Below are positions 13,501 to 23,390 of a DNA stretch of 64,000 bases, piece by piece. The stretch comes from Paroedura picta (lineage: Eukaryota; Chordata; Lepidosauria; Squamata; Gekkonidae): the NCBI RefSeq assembly GCF_049243985.1, contig NC_135386.1, positions 19,188,202 to 19,252,201 on the forward strand, written 5' to 3'. Position numbers and translations under genes: made by a program. Position 1 is the first letter of the stretch; each line of letters opens with the position of its first letter. The notes under the pieces were generated by a model that was given only the letters and a program-made list of their open reading frames with translations, did not search any database and was not told the origin of the DNA.

Positions 13501-16500
13501 GGCAGAGGAGGAGAACTGGCCCACAATTTGGCTGCTGCTCCTCAGGGCTGCCTTCCCAAGAAAGCGACGTGGACTTTGCCCAGTGGCTTCAAATCCCACC
13601 TAGCTGCACCCCTCCTCAGAAGACCAGGCAGGCACCTTCATAGCCTGCCAGGTATTCCCTCCCTCCCTCCTTCCCTCCCTCTCCAGGCCCACCATTCTGG
13701 ATGCCCAGGGAGCTGTGGGTAGGGCTTGGAACCAAGAACAAATGTCAGGTAAGCAAGGCCTTGGCATGGAGCATCAGCACTTCACCTGGATGCAGCAGCT
13801 GGCCACAGAGACCAGAAGCCTCTCCCACAGCAGGAGCAGCATAAGAGCTGGCAAGAGCCGACCAAGCTCCCCCACCCAACCCCCGCCCGCCCGCCCGACA
13901 ACCACCACCACCAGACTCACCTCAGGCTCCCTGCTCAAGAAGCTGTGCCACGACTTGTGTGGGGAGAGCGAGCGCTTGGCCACAGCGCGATGGCAGAGAA
14001 GGTAATAGTCACCAAAGATCTGCAGGGAGGGAGGGAGGGAGGGCCATCAGAGAGGGCAGCAGCAGATGGAAGACCCCTGCTGCCAGAGGGTCACTTCTGC
14101 AAGCCAGGACATCACGGAGGAAGGAGAGGGGCAGCTCCACTCAGCCCACCATTCGCTCTCTTCCCCTCCCCCTCTTCTAGAAGGTCGCACGGACTGATGG
14201 ATGTGCTCACAAGGCTCTGGGCCAAGCCTCGCTGCTCTTCAAGCAAAGATCTCTGACAGGCCTCGGGGGGGGGGGGGCAGCAGCAGCTCCACAAGTGGGG
14301 TCAGAGGGGAGACAGCCCACCTGCCCTCACAATGCCTTTAGGGAGCCTCCCTTGCCCACACTAGGCATGGCTGGGGCTTCAGCTGAAATAAACCCCTTCA
14401 TGTGCCCAGGTGGAAGAGGGCATGTGCCACAACAGCAGGGGCAAGGGAACAGCCCTCTCCATGGCCCTTCCTCCAGCCCCCTCCAGGCATGCCAACAAGC
14501 ACACGCACACGCCCTGGGACATGTCTTCAAAGGCTGCCCCATGACCCAGTGGGAGCCTGGCACCTTTGGGAGAAGCCTGATGCCCCCTGCCAGGCCTGAG
14601 AACAGCTGCCTCCCAGGCATGCACCTCTGCCTCCGGACTGGACCTTGCCCCAGACAGGAGCCAGCAGCGGAGGGCTCTCCAAGGACACAGAGGGGCACAG
14701 CTGGGTGGGGAAACAAAGTGTCTCACAACAGACTGGCTGCTGTTAGCAAGGCCAGCTGAGGGTTCATTTGCCACAGACCCTTTCCGAGGCAGGGGGGCTT
14801 CTGATCTGCCCACTACTAAAGGAAATGGAGTTTGCGAACTGCTGGACTTTCCACAACATTAGCAGATACATCTTATTTTTTATCATTTGAATTTGGGGGG
14901 AAAAATGAAGGTTAAAAACATAAAACAAGAGAATTTTGTTGTAATGGACGTCTTATCTGCACAGGAACTATGCAGTGCTAACAGGTATAACAGCTTTATT
15001 TGAACACCAACATTGTAAAACTGGTGACACGGAGCATCAATTATGTACATCATCATATGCATGCTAATTGTGAAAAACCAGTCACATTTGAACAACAACT
15101 GTGCTACGCACTGTAGGAATGATCACTTACTAATGCCCTAGACTAGAAGTATTTTATGCACCCAGGGGGCGATTTTTCTAAGAAATGCCCTGCCCCAGAT
15201 AGCCCAGGCTCACCCGCTCTCATCAGATCCCGGAAGCCATGCAGGGTCGACCTTGTTTAGCATTTGGATGGGAGGCCGGTCAAGGAAAAAAAATACAGTC
15301 CTGATGTGCAGGCAGGCAGTGGCCGACCCCCTTGGAATGCCTCCTGCCTGGCTCCTTCAATCATCAGGTCTCCAGGCTACACTACGTGCATGGCATTTAA
15401 TAATAAAATTAATGATAATAATAATACTAATGAATTCTAAGGAGTATTTCTATAACAAGATATGTTTTGTGGAATTTTTCCCCAGTGCTTTTTTATGATT
15501 TTATGACTTCATGTTCCATGTAAACCGCCTTGAGCCACAAGGGGAGGGCGGTATATAAGAAATCTATAAGAAATAAATAAATAGATGAAATGTCACTTCC
15601 TCCCAGCAGAATGGAACAAAGTCCCCTGATCCCTCCCACCCTTGTGGCCTTCACCTCTCTGGTCCAGCCAGCGTGTGCCAGCCCTCCATCACCCCCACGC
15701 TCTGAGCACAAACAGCACACCAGCCACGTCCAGAGAGCTCTTCCTCCCTGGCAGGGACCCAGGCACCGCCTCGCCTCTTCCCCATCCCTCTCTTTGCGGG
15801 AAGAGGCTGACCTTGTCCTGAACTAACTAGCCCTGCCCACTGTGGGCACTGTAGCCCAGATCAATGCCCTGCTATCTCTCCTGATGACGCTTCCCGGTCT
15901 GAGATCCAAAGTGCATCAGGGCCACGTCTTTCCCTCCCTGCCTCAGCCAAGGGAGCTGGAGCACAACACCAGCACCCCAAGACGGCCAAGGGGGCCGCAG
16001 CTGGGAAGAAGCAGCACTGCTGTGGGGCAGAGAAGACGGGCCCAGGCAAGCGTGGCTTTTTCCAGGGGGCAGGGCCCTCCAACACCAACCCTGCCATGGG
16101 CACCGTCGAGTGCCACCAAATCACCCTGGCATGGCTGCGGCCACAGCACAGGCATCAAGAGAAAGGCCCATTGCCCACAGCAGAAAACAGCCAGCGGTTG
16201 GACTCCCTCGGTGGGGCCAGCGTTGCCCTCCTCTCTCACCACCTGAGCCAGGCACTGAACAGGCAGCGCCTCAACAAGCAGGGCCAGGCCGTTGCTCCTC
16301 GTTTCCCATGTGCCTTCCTTCCAAGTGGGAACTGGCCCCACTCCAGCCACAGAAGGGGGGGGGGCTACATAGCACACAACTGGAGCTCAGCAGGAGAAAC
16401 CTGGGGCTCCGCCCTGCTTGCTTTTTTCATTTGTGAAACGGTTAACCATGTCACCTCCCCTCCTGCCTCTCTTCTCCTGCTGTTCTGGAGGGAGGGCAAA

Positions 16501-17415
16501 GGGGTCGCTCGGTCTCTGCATCCCCAGTCCCTCGGCCCTGCATTTGGTGCCCTGCCCCATCTGGGACCTGCAGTGGGCAGGGCCTGGTTCTCTCCCTGTC
16601 TCCAGGCTGCTTATCGGAGGGCCTTGCTGTCTGGTGGGACTTTTTAAAAGGCATGACACGTCTCCCATCTCTGTGACAAAGCCATGAGGCAAATAATGAA
16701 CCACAGATACGTATGTATTTAAAGTGTTACTATTTGTCAGAGGAAGACCATTTCATAGAATCATAGAGTTGGAAAGGGCCAGACAGGCCCTCTAGTCCAA
16801 ACAGCTGCTCAATGCAGGCTCAGTCTAAAGCATCCAGGAGTCGCTTGAACTCCCTCCGCACCTGAATTGCTCTTCTCATAAAAAACATTTCTTCAGCCAA
16901 CCTTTTTGCGCAGGTAATTCAAACCCATGATTGTGAGTCCTCCTCTCCTCTGCTGCCTATAAGAACAGCTCCCCACCCTCCTCCAATTTTCAATACTCAC
17001 AGGGAGCCATCCTGTCGCCCTCCCTCCACTTCCTGTGCTCCAGACTGGACCCTCCCAGGTCCCCTATGGGGTTGAAGGAGTTCAGAATTCCCTGCCTGCA
17101 ACCAAGTCCGCAGTCCTTCCCTTGAAGGCAGCCCCTCCCCACAGCCCGCTCTCAGCCAGGGAGGTCCTTCTCCACCTGCCCAGGCTCCTGGCTCCAGTCC
17201 TGGCGCGCCTCGCGTCCCCAAGCAGCAGCACTTACCTGGCCAAAGTTCACAAAGCCATGCTTGCGGGCCAGCCTTTCCACTTCCTCTGGCCCCGCAGGCA
17301 CCCGTGCAGCCCAGGTGTTGGTGTAGACCTGCTGGCCTGCCCCGTCCCTGGCCAGGAGGTCCAGAGCCAGCACAAGAGTCCATAGCCGGAGCAGCAAAGG
17401 TGGGCTCCGATCCAT
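7535..17415 (-). CDS. FURIN: Furin (proprotein convertase, PCSK3)
   Basis: Furin is a calcium-dependent subtilisin-like protease of the trans-Golgi and endosomes that cuts proproteins after Arg-X-Lys/Arg-Arg. Fifteen coding exons are seen: 17236-17415, 13921-14019, 12951-13046, 12262-12390, 11859-11935, 11565-11653, 11201-11373, 10884-11096, 10685-10785, 10474-10577, 10252-10369, 9769-9948, 9547-9671, 8886-9002 and 7535-8082. Together they encode 782 residues (human 794). In order they give a signal peptide ([16 protein letters not shown]), a prodomain ending RRKKR/D, the catalytic domain with Asp in ILDDGIE, His in RHGTRC, oxyanion Asn in ASGNGG and Ser in GTSASAP, the P domain with RGD, a Cys-rich region, a membrane span ([15 protein letters not shown]) and a tail with YKGL. 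All catalytic residues are present. The prodomain has [12 protein letters not shown] where human has YYHFWHRGVTKR. The tail acidic cluster lacks serines. The 3.2-kb intron after the signal exon carries repeats. Confidence 0.97.
9949..9985 (-). repeat. (GGGA/TCCC)n microsatellite forming a splice polypyrimidine tract
   Basis: On the minus strand a (CCCT)n run of about seven units leads directly into CTCTGCAG, the acceptor of the FURIN P-domain exon 9769-9948. The repeat therefore is the polypyrimidine tract. Confidence 0.85.
13660..13690. repeat. CCCT/CCTT-rich simple repeat in FURIN intron
   Basis: This is a degenerate tetranucleotide pyrimidine tract on the plus strand inside the intron between the second and third coding exons. 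Confidence 0.7.
15195..15360 (+). mobile_element. 5S-rRNA-derived SINE fragment (SINE3 type)
   Basis: The stretch CACCCGCTCTCATCAGATC (15211 on), then CGGAAGCCATGCAGGGTCG and TTTGGATGGGAGGCCGG, closely follows the middle and 3' half of vertebrate 5S rRNA, including its internal Pol III promoter. The 5' quarter of 5S is missing or diverged, and A-rich sequence follows. It is a retroposed copy in a FURIN intron, not a functional 5S gene. The tail at 15488-15592 might belong to the same insertion. Confidence 0.7.
15488..15592 (+). repeat. Retroposon tail, same family as 4685-4815
   Basis: AACCGCCTTGAGCC followed by GGGGAGGGCGGTATATAAG and an A-rich AAATAAATA run matches the 4.7-kb tail. It may be the 3' end of the 5S-headed element upstream, with about 130 bp of intervening sequence between them. 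Confidence 0.5.
16752..16960 (-). mobile_element. CR1 LINE 3' end
   Basis: CATAGAATCATAGAGTTGG at the start is the reverse complement of the CR1 terminal sequence. It is followed by the complement of the conserved CR1 tail (CTCTAGTCCAA, CTGCTCAATGCAGG). Only the non-coding 3' end is present. It lies in the first coding intron of FURIN. Confidence 0.88.
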
Positions 17416-17582
17416 GAAAGCCAGGAGGCGGGGGGAGGAAGCCCAGGAAAGCTCAGAGCGGGCCCTTGCTCCGTCTAGCAAGGTCCCAGTCAGTCCGAGG
17501 CAACATGGGGCAGGAGGGCACGGGGACAAGAAGAGGGGCGCAAAAAGTCACAGCCTCTCAGACAGAGTCGCCTGCACAGCAC
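17416..17582 (-). promoter_or_regulatory. FURIN: FURIN 5' UTR part of exon 2, with a short uORF
   Basis: A strong acceptor, TTTTGTTCACAG, precedes position 17582, so the signal-peptide exon starts there with 167 nt of leader. The leader carries an upstream ATG at 17506 opening an 17-codon frame (start MLPRTDW) that stops 37 nt before the main ATG. The main ATG has T at -3 and G at +4, so leaky scanning and the uORF may both limit translation. Evidence is sequence only. Confidence 0.65.
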
Positions 17583-17929
17583 CTGTGAACAAAAGGAAAC
17601 AGTCAGACTGCAGGGAGTGCTCTGAACACAATCAGCTCCTGGGGGACAGAGGCCAGCCTCATCTCCGGTGCCCGGCAGAGCCCTCCCCACTGCTGCCATC
17701 CCAACCGTTTCTAGCAGAGATGCTGGGCACAGAACCTGGGACTTTCTGGGGGCCAAGCAGACGTCCGGCCACTGAACAACCACCTCGCCTGTCCCACAGC
17801 GGCCTGTCCCCCGGGAGAAGAGGCTGCACAGAGAGCTCTACGGGGTGGTCTGGAACGCCTTGCTGGGCCCCCGGCCGCCTCCACAAGCTCTCCCCACGGC
17901 GGGAGCATCCCGGGCCTCCCAAGGGACCT

Positions 17930-18870
17930 AGGAGAGCTCTCCGCGGATCTGCTGCTCAGGCCCACCGGCCGGACACCAAACCCCCCTCCCCTCCCGCGAA
18001 GCCCCGGCCCGGAGGACACAGCCCCCCCCCGTCCCCGTCCCCAGGAAGCGCCGCAGGCAGGCAGGCCGGCTGGCCGGGTCGGGCCTCGGGAGCGAACCCG
18101 TCGGGGTGCCCATCGGCGCGCGGCAGGCTCCGGCGGGCCTGGGGTGGGTCGGGGGTCCTCGGCAGCCGCGCCTCCTCTCTCCCCTCCCCGCCGGCCCACC
18201 CGGAGCGCTTCCCGCGACGTGCCCGACGGCAGGCCCCGGCAGCCAAGGTCGCGCCTCCGTCCGCGCAGCCCCTGCCCGGCAGCTCACCTCCGCCCCGGCC
18301 CGGCCCGGCCCGCTCCTCCGACTGCGCTGGCCCCGCGAGCCCGGAAGGGGAGGCGGCGGAGGCTCCTCGGCGGCGGCAGGAGGAGGAGGAGGAAGAGAGA
18401 AGAGACGCGACGGGACGGGCGGGCTTGTTTACGCCGAGGCGGCACGCCACCGACAGGCAGCCAGGCAGGCAGGGAGGGAGGGAGGCAGCCAGGCGAGGAG
18501 GCGGCCCGTGGCCAGAGGCCGGCCGGGACAGCCCCCTTGGGTTCCTGCCGCGCGGCAGCCTGGCCAGCCCCGCTCTCTCCCGGCAACTGACCACAGCCAG
18601 GCCGCCCGCCCGCCCGCCAAGCCTTCGGAGGAGGAGGAGGCCACTTCCTGCCTGCCGCGCCGGGGCCCCCTTCCCGGTGCGTCAGGCTGGCCGGGCACCG
18701 CCCGAGGAGGAGCCGCCACCGCCGGCGCGCCCGGCACCCAGCCGGAATCCTGCGGCCCTCCGTCGGGAGACTCACCCGCGCTCGCCGCGGAGACCCGGTC
18801 CCCCACCCCGCCAGGTAGCGCCGCTGACACGTGTGGAGCCTGCCCACTTCCCGCCCCGCGGCTCTGCCCT
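17930..18870 (-). promoter_or_regulatory. FURIN: FURIN CpG-island promoter with alternative first exons
   Basis: This is a very GC- and CpG-rich stretch upstream of the FURIN exon-2 acceptor. Two clean minus-strand donors lie within it: GGAG/GTGAGC (exon ending at 18288) and GCGG/GTGAGTC (exon ending at 18776). That would give two alternative non-coding first exons, which is how human FURIN is built (promoters P1, P1A, P1B). Transcription starts cannot be seen directly. Confidence 0.65.
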
Positions 18871-18930
18871 CCTGCTTGGTTTCCCACATGCAAAGAGCTT
18901 ATGGCACACCCCAGCAGTCCCCCTCCCCAC
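18859..18930 (+). repeat. Arm 1 of a ~70-bp dispersed inverted duplication
   Basis: The segment with TTTCCCACATGCAAAGAGC and GCACACCCCAGCAGT recurs in reverse orientation at 20742-20815, with about 7 differences in 66 aligned bases. It sits at the outer edge of the FURIN CpG island. Confidence 0.75.
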
Positions 18931-20559
18931 AGCCCCACAGCACAACCCTCAGGCCGCATCCAGGGGTCCTGGCAAAGCAGCCCACCCAAGGTGACTGGCA
19001 CCACTGTATCTCAGGGGAGTGTGCTTGCCCTCTGGGCCTGAATCCTGTCCCCTCAGATCAACTACACTCCCCTGGCCCTCACAGCTCTTGTGAGCACTCA
19101 CGGACCCTCACAGCCAATGAAGCCCCAGCTCAGGCACAGGCCTCCCTCGCTTCCATCCCTTCCCTTCCCCCCAAAGGCACATGTTTACAGGAGGAGATTG
19201 GGCCCATGCGTGCACACACACCAAAGAAGTCTCTCCTGAGAGCTTCTGCGGACAATAAACGGACCCTGGGAGCAACCCTCTGTCCAGACCCCAGCCTACA
19301 GTGCCTGCCCCCGGTACTCAGTCTTGAACTATACCCAATCAAGGTTACAGCGGTCTAGCTTGGGGTTGTGGTGAGGCCATGGCCAGTGTTTCTGCAGAGT
19401 TCCCAAGCAGAGAGCTCTTCATTTTTCAGCCACGACAGGTATTAAATCAGGTGTTAAAAATGGAATTGAACGACCCATGTCTTGTACACTTCTGTGTGTT
19501 GCATGATGTTACAGATTGGCCCCGTTAGCATCTGGTGGCCTTTCGAACCCTACATGTATTCACCTATAACTCTTGCCTTAAGGTGCCTTTCGTGCATCTA
19601 ATGAAGAAGACTGCAGCCACATTGTTGGCCTTTTAGGATCCCCCACCCCCCCGCTGCAGCAAGCTAGTAAAGTAACCCTGCCAGAATGTATCTGCAAAGC
19701 TGGGGGACGGGAGCAGCAATTGGTCCCCACTCTTTTAGTATCTGGTTCCGGATTGGGAAGCTATACTTCCCACTGACAACTGTATTTGGGGGCACTGTGC
19801 ATGGAGTACACAGAAAAGCCACAATGCAGATACACTACCTTGGCTTATCTCTGTCACCGTCTTCTAATTTATAATACTGTTTTCCATTATTCAGTTTGTG
19901 CCTTCACGTTTTTACTGACATCTGTTCCACAAAGGTTTCTGGCCAGAAACTGGATCAGTATAGATACATGATGCAAGAAGTGACTGGTCCTGGAAAGTTT
20001 GTGAAAGGAGGACACAGAAAACCTCAGACCTCAAGAGACATATCAAAGCAGGAAATCAGACAGGTGTCTTTGGTGTTACTGGAAACAAGCCAGATAAGGA
20101 GAAACAATTGCCCTAGCACACTCAGAATTACTCAGCTCTGCTAGGGGAAATAAAAAGTGTCTGGTAATTTTCTCTGATTAGGTCAGTGTCAGGTTCAAAG
20201 TGTTTTTTGGGGAAACATCTTACTTCGAAAACCGCCCGTCTTCAGGATTTCCTGCTCTATGTTGCAAAAAGGTGCATTCTTTTTTCTGGGAAAGGTCTTG
20301 TTAAGAGAGATCTCTCTCTGGGAACTGCTTCCCCAAACATCGAGGCAGCCCTGAAATGAATGCAGACTCACTGCTCTTTTTTCCTGAAATTTGTCACATC
20401 ATGCATGTTCTCTTTGACATCAGTGTTAAGGACACTGTTACCCTATACCTCTCTTGTCCATAAGGACACAGCTAAACCACACTGCAAAATGTGATTTTTA
20501 GTCTATTTCTATATCTATAAAAATGGATCTACACTGTAGATCTGCTGTGCAACTGAATG

Positions 20560-20885
20560 CCAACCACCTGATGACCCAGTGCAGTGGAATGCTTAACATG
20601 TCAGACTAGTAGGTGGGAGATACAGATTTGAATCCCCAATCTTCCATGGAAGCTGGGGGCCATGGACACTCTCAACCTAGCCTATCCCACAGGGCTGTTG
20701 TGAGGATAAAGGACAGGAAAACAGTGCGAATGGGGCTTTTGGGGGGGGGGCACTGCTGGGGTGTGCAATAAGCTCTTTGTATGTGGGAAACAAAGCAGGC
20801 GGGTAGAGCCACAGGGGGGGTGGGAAATGAATGGCTTTGGTTACTCACTGGACACAAAGGCAGAGTATATATGAGTTAAATAATA
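20560..20885 (+). mobile_element. tRNA-derived SINE with an embedded foreign segment
   Basis: A tRNA-like head (CAGTGCAGTGGAATGC, B box GATTTGAATCC), a body CCCACAGGGCTGTTGTGAGG and an ATATGAG..AATAATAAATAAA tail mark a squamate-type SINE. Between body and tail lies the 20742-20815 segment, which matches 18859-18930 in reverse. Confidence 0.65.
20742..20815 (-). repeat. Arm 2 of the ~70-bp dispersed inverted duplication
   Basis: Its reverse complement matches 18859-18930 at roughly 89 percent. It lies inside the SINE copy at 20560-20885. Confidence 0.75.
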
Positions 20886-22269
20886 AATAAAATATAAAAG
20901 GAATCAACAGAAGCAGCTAGGAAATTCTTATGCTTGCCACTAATGACTGGGGTAGCAACAGAGATGTGAAGGCCTTGGGTGGGGGGACTTTTTTTTTTCT
21001 GGAAAAGAATTCTATGAAAAAAATTCTTTCATAATGACTTAAATGCTTCTTAAGGTAAGTTTATTTCCCCGCACTAAAAAAGTAAAGCATTACAAAGTTC
21101 CTAGACTCTAAATGTTTCCAGTGAAAATTGTCTTTGTAACATGGTTATTGGAAAACTTTTTTAATACTAAAAATACACTCTGACTTGGTCGGTGGCTGTC
21201 GTATAGGACAGGAAGAAGAAATTCCTCATGCATCATTCAGGTGGGTTTACAGAGCATTCTGCCCTAGGTATTAGGAAGGATAATGACTGGATCCTGAGAC
21301 CTGTGCAGGCCACCCTTGTTCATTTGACTCTTGCCCACCATCGCTAAAATAATGTAAGGTCATGTGAATGAACCATTGATGTCTATTGTACATTAGATGT
21401 TAAATCTGTGCACCATCCCTCAGCCACTTAAACACACAGGTATCTGTTCACTACTTTAGACACCATCCCTACAGCAAAATGAGCTGGCCAATTATCACTG
21501 AGTCTGTCATCTGCCCTTTCTAAGTAAAGTGACTTACGGAGCAGTAGCAGACCACCCCAGGTTGTCTGCTCTTGTCTCTTTTCAGGCTGGACCACAGGGC
21601 AGAGATAGTCCGGGTGATGACCTCTGTCTGAAAGTAGACAAAGGCCAGGCCTCTCGGTTGCTGTTAGGGAATACATAATACTGTGTTATGCTCTGGCAAT
21701 GCTGGAGGTAGAAGTAGGTATCCTAGGTGTACCACTGAAGACTAGCTACCTTCAGTGTGGCAGCTGTCTGATGGGGCTCCACTGGGCATCATCTTACCAC
21801 CATGGTGTTTAAGCCTCTACTCAACATTATCTCCCTCCCACAGTCCCCCTATGTTCACCAGAACAGTTTTGCTCATCTAAGCAGAGCGTTCTGCAGGTGC
21901 CAACCTGCAAAGGAGCAACATCAACCATTACAGGAGCCTTCTTTGCTGCCACTCCCCCAGTAACAAATGGTCTACCTAATGGGGCCAGGCAGGCTCCCAT
22001 GCTTCTACAAAATATGTAAAACAGAATTGTTTAGGAGTGTTTTTATCCAAGTGAGATGACTGCAACAGAATGGTTCACGAAGGCACTTTTATAAAGGGAA
22101 CAGGAGTGTGAACTGTACCATTCTGTAGAAGATGTTACCTGTCTGCTGTGTGGCTCTGCACTTCCTCCACTGTCTCAAACTTAATGCTGGTTTCTGCTTT
22201 GTGTTGAGTCAGGTTGTTGCAATCCTAGTCCTTTTACAGTGTTTACTGGACAGGCGACCCTGTTGATTG

Positions 22270-22646
22270 TCTCAAACTTAATGAGATAATCAGAGGGGAC
22301 ATGATAGCCCTCTTTAAGTATTTGAAAGGTTGTCACTTGGAGGAGGGCAGGATGCTGTTTCCGTTGGCTGCAGAGGAGAGGACACACAGTAATGGGTTTA
22401 AACTACAAGTACAACAATATAGGCTAGATATCAGGAAAAAATGTTTTCACAGTCAGAGTAGTTCAGCAGTGGAATAGGCTGCCTAAGGAGGTGGTGAGCG
22501 CCCCCCCACTGGCAGTCTTCAAGCAAAGGTTGGATACACACTTTTCTTGGATGCTTTAGGATGCTTAGGGCTGGTCCTGCGTTGAGCAGAGGGTTGGACT
22601 AGATGCCCTGTATGGCCCCTTCCAACTCTATGATTCTATGATTGCA
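22270..22646 (+). mobile_element. CR1 LINE 3' end
   Basis: The sequence contains AATCAGAGGGGACATGATAG, TTCAAGCAAAGGTTGGAT and GTTGGACTAGATG, and ends CCAACTCTATGATTCTATG. That is the typical CR1 3' UTR with the ATTCTATG terminal repeat. It is 5'-truncated and has no ORF2. Confidence 0.92.
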
Positions 22647-22779
22647 TTGATTTGCACAGTATACTCCACCCTGAGTCTTGGTCAGAAAGGCAGGCTAGAA
22701 ATGAAGGAAACGAATCAAATGGAGGCTTTGGGTCTTGCTCCGGCAAGAAAAGGACTCTGGCACCTTTACCAGTTGTGCA

Positions 22780-23390
22780 GAAGAGGCAGCGTTGCGGCCT
22801 GCAGCCGCGCTTTCCCCGACCGCCCCCCCTGACTCTCCCTGCAGCAGGGCCGCAGTTGTGTCCTGCCTGCCAGCCAGCCAGCCAGCCAGCCAGCCACGGG
22901 GATACGAACCAGACGCCGGGAGGGGCTCGGGCTGCGGCCCTGCGGCCACGCAGCGAGGACGGGGAGGATCCGGGTCCCGCGAGGTCCCAGCGCGCTCCCT
23001 AGCGGCTTCTCGCAGCCCCCCGGAAGTCCCGCCTCCGGAAGCGGCCGAGTCCCGCGGCCTCTTCCTGTGTTCGGGTTGTTTCCGGAAGTGCGTGAGCCCC
23101 AGCGGAGCGAAGGACTTCCGGGTCGTCACTGGTGGTCGCCGCTGCTCCTGCTGCCCTTCGCCACCACCGGGCCCGGCCGCGGCCTCTCTTCTCCGCCTCA
23201 CCATGTCGGGCTCCAGCAGCGCCCTCATGAAGCAGCCCCCGATCCAGTCGACGGCGGGGGCCGTGCCCGTCCGCAACGAGAAGGGTGAGGAGGCCGCGAG
23301 CGGGGGGGGGGGGGCGTCCTCTCCCCCACCCACCCCCCGGGGCCTCGCCGCTGACCGCGCTTGCTTCTCCCTCCTCCCGCAGGCGAGATC
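22780..23390 (+). promoter_or_regulatory. MFAP1: MFAP1 CpG-island promoter
   Basis: This is a CpG-rich stretch with several CCGGAAG/CTTCCGG ETS-like motifs (near 23029, 23087 and 23115) just upstream of the MFAP1 ATG, as is common for housekeeping splicing-factor genes. A (CAGC)n run lies at about 22873-22897. Confidence 0.7.

Larger units (their letters stand above)
18931..22269. other. FURIN-MFAP1 intergenic spacer
   Basis: No gene is recognised. Apart from the SINE at 20560-20885 the sequence is AT-richer than its surroundings and shows no convincing open frame or known repeat. The 19490-19680 stretch resembles a diverged retroposon but is not assignable. Confidence 0.55.

Noticed and set aside
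15205-15300. Possible functional 5S rRNA gene
   Set aside because: The first quarter of 5S is missing or diverged, base changes spoil the helices, and there is no T-run terminator at the right place.
18301-18450. Coding first exon for FURIN within the CpG island
   Set aside because: The clear signal peptide begins at the ATG at 17415 after a spliced leader, and no in-frame upstream ATG joins it.
17414-18994. 526-codon open frame on the plus strand
   Set aside because: It is antisense to the FURIN exon 2 leader and CpG island. It is Pro/Arg/Gly-rich, has no domain, and is open because GC-rich DNA has few stops.
22866-22897. CRISPR-like short repeats (CAGC)n and similar CAGG/GGGA runs
   Set aside because: They are eukaryotic microsatellites without spacers.
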